DNA from: Pseudomonas sp. 30_B
GTDB lineage: Bacteria; Pseudomonadota; Gammaproteobacteria; Pseudomonadales; Pseudomonadaceae
Length of the DNA stretch: 64,000 bases
NCBI RefSeq assembly: GCF_017491605.1
Contig: NZ_JAFGYY010000015.1
Location: 1-64,000 of the forward strand
Reading direction: 5' to 3'
Positions 60,252-64,000 of the stretch are shown piece after piece (within the stretch, counting starts at the first letter, position 1; every line of letters begins with the position of its first letter). Under the pieces are notes generated by a model. That model did no database searches. It was not told the DNA's origin and saw nothing but the letters and a program-made list of their open reading frames with translations. The position numbers and the translations under genes were made by a program.

Positions 60252-60634
60252 GGGTATTTCTGCGCCGCTTCGGCGTGTGCTGAGAGATTTTATTTCGCCC
60301 CCTCGGGCGACCTCCTTTGGCAAACGACGGATGGCCGCCCCACCCAAAGGAGGCAAAGGTCTATGCCCCATCATCCGGCCCCGGCTTCGCCGGGGGTGAT
60401 TCGCTTCGCTCACCCTTCGGGCCAGCCTTCGGCTGTTACTACGCTTCGCTTCGTTTCCCTCGCTCCATCGAAGTTTCAGGGGCCCGCCGCGAAGGGCCAT
60501 CCCTGGCCCATCGCGGCTCTCGCGGCATCCATGCCGCTCAACCCCTGAAACTCCGACTCCACTCGGCCTCCTGAAGGGGCGTTCCGGAGTGCGCCGGCGT
60601 TTTTCTGGAAATCCTCAGAGCAAAAGCCGGGGCA
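60252..60634 (+). repeat. Long multi-hairpin repeat, copy 3
   Basis: The variable stem is CCTCCTTTGG (60311-60320) with CCAAAGGAGG (60344-60353), perfectly paired though unlike copies 1 and 2. It has an insertion of about 45 nt (around 60398-60455) containing TTCGCTTCGC-type units. The long-range stem is 60468-60482 with 60542-60556. Confidence 0.8.
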
Positions 60635-60774
60635 ATGAGAGGAGCTCCCGTAGGAGCGGACCTTGTCCGCGAAATCCCACACGCGACTGCGGATTTCCCA
60701 TCCTGCGACTGAGCGCAAAGTTCCAGGCAGGCGCATAACCCGGATCTCAAACGGCAGCCTCCAGAATCCAGGCG

Positions 60775-60799
60775 AAAAAAAGGCGCCCATTCGGGCGCC
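60775..60799 (-). terminator. Rho-independent terminator after the OprD-type gene
   Basis: On the minus strand GGCGCCC (60799-60793) pairs with GGGCGCC (60788-60782), followed by seven T residues (60781-60775). It lies about 180 bp after the porin stop. Confidence 0.75.
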
Positions 60800-60976
60800 A
60801 AGTGTTCCTCTCTCTCCAAAGGGGCACGTGGAGCGCCAGAAAGAGGAGCGGTATTGCGGGGCATCACCCACCGTGGGGAGGTGATGGATTCCTTTATACG
60901 CAGCGGCACCTAACAGGACGCTGAGCCGAAACTGACAATTCCGACATCTGCCCGCCCGGCGCCACGGCGCATGGGT

Positions 60977-62314
60977 TTACATCAGCGACAGCGGGTACTC
61001 GACGATCAGCCGCACCTCGTCCAGGTCCGACTCGAAGGCCGTGGCGCGGGTGGTGGCCTGGCGCACGCGCAGCGAGAGGTCCTTCAGGCTGCCTTCCTGA
61101 AACACGTACTTGGCTTCGACGTCACGCTCCCAGCGCTTCTGGTCAGTGAGCGGATTGCCGTTGTCGTCCTCGCGCATGTACACGCTGTTGGCGTTGGAGT
61201 AGTCGGCGTCGCTGCCGCGCGCGTAGCGGGTCATGAAGCTCAGGCCCGGCACGCCGTAGGTGGCCATGTCGAGGTCGTAGCGGGCCATCCAGGACTTCTC
61301 CTTCGGCGAGTTGAAGTCGCTGTACTGGATGGAGTTGTCCAGGTAGATCGAGTCGGACTGGCGCAGGTAGTCGAAGTCGTTGTTGCCGTTGTTGCGCTGG
61401 TAGCTCAGGGTCACGCGGTGCGCGCCGAAATGCACGCCGGTGTTGGCGCTCCAGATGTTGGTATTGAACTCGCCGAGCAACTGGCGGCCTTCGTCCTGGG
61501 ACTTGTAGTAGTTGACGCCGCCGAACAGCTCCACCGCCTCGGTGAGCGGGAAGTTCAACGCGGTGCCGAAGTAGTACTGGTTCCAGGCGTCCTTCAGGCG
61601 GCTGCTGTAGAGGCTGACGCTGGCATTGTCGTTGATCGCGTAGTCGCCGCCGCCGTAGGCGAGCCAGGGCGAGTCCACCGGCCCGGCGTAGAAGGTCTCG
61701 AAGCCGTCGTCCATCTGCCGCGACTGCGGCTGGCTCATCGAGTGCAGGCGGCCACCCTGCAGGGTCAGGCCTTCGAGGCTGGTGTTCTGCAGGGTGAAGC
61801 CACGGAAGCTTTCCGGCAGCAGGCGCGAGTCGCCGTAGTGGACCACGGGCGTCTCCGGGAACACGTCGCCGAACTTCGCCACCGTGTCCCACAGGCGCAC
61901 CTTGGCGGCGCCGCCGGCCTTGGCGTAGTCGCTCTCGGTGTTGCCTTCGTTGTCGGTGGGCAGCACGTCCACCGAACTGCCGGCGCCGTTGCGGCCGCCG
62001 CCGGTATCCAGCTGGAAGCCGAGCATGGCGAAGGCGTCCACGCCCACGCCGACCGTACCCTGGGTGAAGCCGGACTCGAACTTGCCCATGATCCCCTGCG
62101 CCCAGACTTCCGAGTAGCCGTTGCCGCGCGGCGGCATGGACTGGCCCTTGCGGGCGTCGCGGTTGAAGTAGAGGTTGCGGGCGAGGATGTCCAGGCTGGC
62201 GCCTTCGAGGAAACCTTCGGCTTTCTCTTCGGGTAGAGCCTCGGCGTGGACGGTTGGCGTGGCGACGCCCAGGGCCAGCAGGGATGCGGCCAGGGGGAGT
62301 TTGCGTCGATACAT
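60977..62314 (-). CDS. OprD-family outer-membrane porin
   Basis: 445 residues: signal peptide MYRRKLPLAASLLALGVATPTVHA, then EGFLEGASLDILARNLYFNRDARKG, the standard N-terminus of OprD/Opd substrate-specific porins. It ends EVRLIVEYPLSLM, a typical beta-barrel C-terminal strand. Translation starts at ATG 62314; the longer upstream frame lacks a signal peptide. OprD porins take up basic amino acids, aromatic acids or related carboxylates; this one's substrate is not predictable. In P. aeruginosa OprD is down-regulated by CzcR, so its place beside czc and a Cop/Czc-type regulator is notable. Confidence 0.92.
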   Translation of the reverse strand: MYRRKLPLAASLLALGVATPTVHAEALPEEKAEGFLEGASLDILARNLYFNRDARKGQSMPPRGNGYSEVWAQGIMGKFESGFTQGTVGVGVDAFAMLGFQLDTGGGRNGAGSSVDVLPTDNEGNTESDYAKAGGAAKVRLWDTVAKFGDVFPETPVVHYGDSRLLPESFRGFTLQNTSLEGLTLQGGRLHSMSQPQSRQMDDGFETFYAGPVDSPWLAYGGGDYAINDNASVSLYSSRLKDAWNQYYFGTALNFPLTEAVELFGGVNYYKSQDEGRQLLGEFNTNIWSANTGVHFGAHRVTLSYQRNNGNNDFDYLRQSDSIYLDNSIQYSDFNSPKEKSWMARYDLDMATYGVPGLSFMTRYARGSDADYSNANSVYMREDDNGNPLTDQKRWERDVEAKYVFQEGSLKDLSLRVRQATTRATAFESDLDEVRLIVEYPLSLM

Positions 62315-62582
62315 GGTGTTTGCTCCTAAGGGCAGGGTGGTTGTCACCGCCTGCTGTTGTTGTTTTCGCCCAGGCGTGGCGAGGGCCACGGGCATCGTGT
62401 AGGAGCACGGATAACGGCTGGATGAGCGGGAGGTGACAATTCTGTAAGACGCGGCGGCCAGGTGGGATATGCCTGCCGTCCTGGGTTCGATGGACAGACG
62501 GCTTCTGCCCGATGCCGGGACTGGATAGGATGCCAGCCAGAGCGCAACGCGCCGCCACCCGGCGTGCGCCCCTGGAGCAGCC

Positions 62583-62933
62583 ATGGCCTGGATCATCACC
62601 AAATACTTCCTCACCGCCGGCATCGTGGTGCTGGTGTCCGAACTGGCCAAGCGCAGCGACAAGCTCGGCGGCCTGGTCGCCGCGCTGCCGTTGGTGACGG
62701 TGCTGACGCTGATCTGGCTGTACATCGAGCAGCAGAGCCAGGAGAAGATCGCCAACCACGCCTGGTACACCTTCTGGTACGTGGTGCCGACGCTGCCGAT
62801 GTTCCTGGCCTTCCCGTTGCTGCTGCCGCGCCTGGGCTTCTGGCCGACGCTGATCGCCTGCATCGTCATCACCATGGCGTGCTTCGGGCTGTTCGCGCTG
62901 TTCGTGCGACGGTTCGGGATCGAGTTGCTTTGA
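62583..62933 (+). CDS. DUF3147 small membrane protein
   Basis: 116 residues, four hydrophobic segments, WIITKYFLTAGIVVLVSELAKRSDKLGGLVAALPLVTVLTLIW at the N-terminus and a C-terminal LFALFVRRFGIELL, all typical of DUF3147. Inner-membrane protein of unknown function. GGAGCAG precedes the ATG. A bidirectional terminator follows. Confidence 0.85.
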   Translation: MAWIITKYFLTAGIVVLVSELAKRSDKLGGLVAALPLVTVLTLIWLYIEQQSQEKIANHAWYTFWYVVPTLPMFLAFPLLLPRLGFWPTLIACIVITMACFGLFALFVRRFGIELL

Positions 62934-62952
62934 GCGAGCGCGTCGGGATGGA

Positions 62953-62990
62953 AATGAAAAAGGGACACCCAGGTGTCCCTTTTTCATTTT
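62953..62990. terminator. Bidirectional Rho-independent terminator
   Basis: GAAAAAGGGACACC and GGTGTCCCTTTTTC are perfect arms with a 2-nt CA loop and flanking A- and T-tracts, serving the DUF3147 gene on the plus strand and the porin gene on the minus strand. Confidence 0.9.
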
Positions 62991-63004
62991 CGTGGGGCGG
63001 CTGA

Positions 63005-64000
63005 TCAGAAGACGTACTGCAAGCGCATCACCATGCCGTCGCCACTGTCGTCGCCGTTTTCGTTGGTCACGTTCTCGGTGCTGGCCTTGACGTAGTTGGC
63101 GCTGATCTTCACCGCTTCGTTGGCGTACCAGTTGACGCCCAGGGTGTGGGTGTTGCCTTCGGCATCGCCGACCTGGCGGGTGGCGGTGCTGGTGGTGACG
63201 TTCTCGTCGTCGACGGTGATGGAGTCGTAGCGGTAGAAGACTTCCCAGGCGCCGGTCTGCTTGTTGGCCGGTTTGATGGTGTCGAATTTGGCGCCGTCGA
63301 GCTTGTAGACGCGCGGCTCGCCTGTGAGGGTGTAGGCGACCTGCCCGTAGTAGCCCGAGGCGTTCACGTCGCCTTCGGCTTCGTCGGCCTTGAGCGTGCG
63401 GCTCAGGTATTCGGCCTGGACGGAGAACGCGTTCATGGCCCAGGCGCCTTCCAGGCCCCAGACCGAGTCGTCCTTCCACAGCCCTTCGCTGGCGGCCATG
63501 CCGCCGAAGACGCCACGGTTGCCGTTGTCGCCGGCGTCGTTGCCGCCGTTGGTGTCCACGCCGCGCATGCCCATGCGGGGGCGGATGCGGGTATCGACGG
63601 CGGCGTCCTTGAGGTCGCGGTAGGCGAACTGCGCGCCGATGTGGAGCACGTTGCCCGGTTGGTTCAGCGGGGCGAACACGCCGCGCAGGTTGTAGCGCTT
63701 CACGCTGTCGCCGTCGGTGTCGTCGTTGTTCTCGCTGAACACGCTGCCGGAGAGGAAGGCCATGTCGGCGACGGTGCTGCTGGCCTGGATGCCCATGCCG
63801 TTGTTGTCGTTGATCCACTCGGCCAGGTCATAGGTGATGTTGCGCTCCAGGGCGGTCACCCATTTGGAGCTGGTGGCCTTTTCCAGGCCGAAGTCGGTGT
63901 AGAGGCGGCCGAACTTGAGGTTGACCGGCGCAAAGCCGGTGTAGGTGACGCTGGCTTCGTCGAAGTAGCCGGTGTCGTCGTTGCCGGTGTTGTGCGAGAG
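63005..64000 (-). CDS. oprO: OprP/OprO-type phosphate-selective porin, 5' part beyond window edge
   Basis: The C-terminal 331 residues are readable. FGLEKATSSKWVTALERN, SGSVFSENNDDTDGDSVKRYN, RDLKDAAVDTRIRPRMGMRG and the C-terminal GMVMRLQYVF closely resemble P. aeruginosa OprP/OprO as remembered. These trimeric 16-strand porins import phosphate (OprP) or polyphosphate (OprO) and are normally induced by phosphate starvation. The frame is open to position 64000, so the signal peptide and the first strands are missing from the window. OprO and OprP cannot be told apart from this part. Confidence 0.9.
   Translation of the reverse strand, partial: LSHNTGNDDTGYFDEASVTYTGFAPVNLKFGRLYTDFGLEKATSSKWVTALERNITYDLAEWINDNNGMGIQASSTVADMAFLSGSVFSENNDDTDGDSVKRYNLRGVFAPLNQPGNVLHIGAQFAYRDLKDAAVDTRIRPRMGMRGVDTNGGNDAGDNGNRGVFGGMAASEGLWKDDSVWGLEGAWAMNAFSVQAEYLSRTLKADEAEGDVNASGYYGQVAYTLTGEPRVYKLDGAKFDTIKPANKQTGAWEVFYRYDSITVDDENVTTSTATRQVGDAEGNTHTLGVNWYANEAVKISANYVKASTENVTNENGDDSGDGMVMRLQYVF

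Larger units (their letters stand above)
60157..60976. repeat. Intergenic region with long repeat copy 3 and REP elements
   Basis: 820 bp between convergent czcA and the OprD-type gene. It contains copy 3 of the long multi-hairpin element (60252-60634), a GTAGGAGCGGACC REP hairpin at about 60650-60676, and the minus-strand terminator at 60775-60799. No gene is supported. Confidence 0.7.

Noticed and set aside
4680..60676. Counting GTAGGAGCGGAC...GTCCGC REP hairpins as operator copies
   Set aside because: They have GGAC before GTCC, the reverse polarity of the operator, and occur at ends of genes as well as in multi-copy clusters.
60977..62968. A 663-residue start for the OprD-type porin
   Set aside because: The signal peptide begins at 62314; upstream codons run through the promoter region and the opposite DUF3147 gene.
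1..64000. CRISPR arrays, tRNA/rRNA genes, IS elements, prophage or plasmid functions
   Set aside because: Looked for throughout; no direct-repeat array with regular spacers, no transposase or integrase motif and no RNA-gene signature was seen.

Overview
The window is about 68% G+C by eye, dense and operonic. It reads as chromosomal DNA of a Pseudomonas from the P. aeruginosa / nitroreducens / citronellolis side of the genus; the species cannot be fixed from sequence alone. Pointers are a DUF2790 protein, OprD-family and OprP/OprO-type porins, Pseudomonas-style REP elements, and a ketosteroid isomerase that closely resembles, as I remember it, the one from testosterone-degrading P. putida. No rRNA, tRNA, CRISPR, IS element or phage gene was seen.

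Region 1 (1-38.6 kb) is a steroid-catabolism island. Recognisable steps are delta5-3-ketosteroid isomerase (32141), meta-cleavage of the opened A/B ring (hsaC 17028, hsaD 35054), processing of the released C6 dienoate (hsaE, hsaG, hsaF, 35878-38635), and degradation of the remaining C/D-ring indane propionate HIP (fadD3 3003, fadE30 28283, ipdF 29500, ipdC 20491, echA20 21572, ipdAB 17935-19628, plus further acyl-CoA dehydrogenases, hydratases and two thiolases). A TeiR/TesR-type LuxR regulator (15614) is divergent from hsaC. Seven short-chain dehydrogenases, three more NTF2-fold proteins and two SRPBCC proteins fill the island. Ring-A dehydrogenation, 9alpha-hydroxylation and HsaAB are absent, so they must lie elsewhere or beyond the left edge.

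Two features of the island stand out. First, a 16-bp palindrome of the type TMGTCC-N4-GGACKA occurs at least eight times, each 55-84 bp in front of a start codon of the island, so it is probably the operator of the steroid regulon. Second, the island carries what looks like a complete sulfonation module: CysD plus CysNC to make PAPS, a PAPS-type sulfotransferase, and in the same operon as the sulfotransferase a DHH phosphoesterase of the kind that can dispose of the by-product PAP. The best palindrome lies in front of cysD. I read this as a candidate steroid sulfation system.

Region 2 (38.7-44.4 kb) holds an EmrAB-type efflux pair with a HxlR regulator, and a polar amino-acid ABC importer (binding protein and two permeases) whose ATPase is not in the window.

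Region 3 (44.7-60.2 kb) is heavy-metal resistance: a cusFABC-like copper/silver RND operon, a small Cys/Met/His-rich secreted protein, a DUF2790 protein, a CopRS/CusRS-type two-component system, and a czcCBA-type Zn/Co/Cd RND operon with an inverted-repeat box in front.

Region 4 (60.2-64 kb) has an OprD-family porin, a DUF3147 membrane protein and the 3' part of an OprP/OprO porin gene. Intergenic regions are crowded with REP-like hairpins and three copies of a 300-385-nt multi-hairpin element whose stems differ in sequence but keep pairing.
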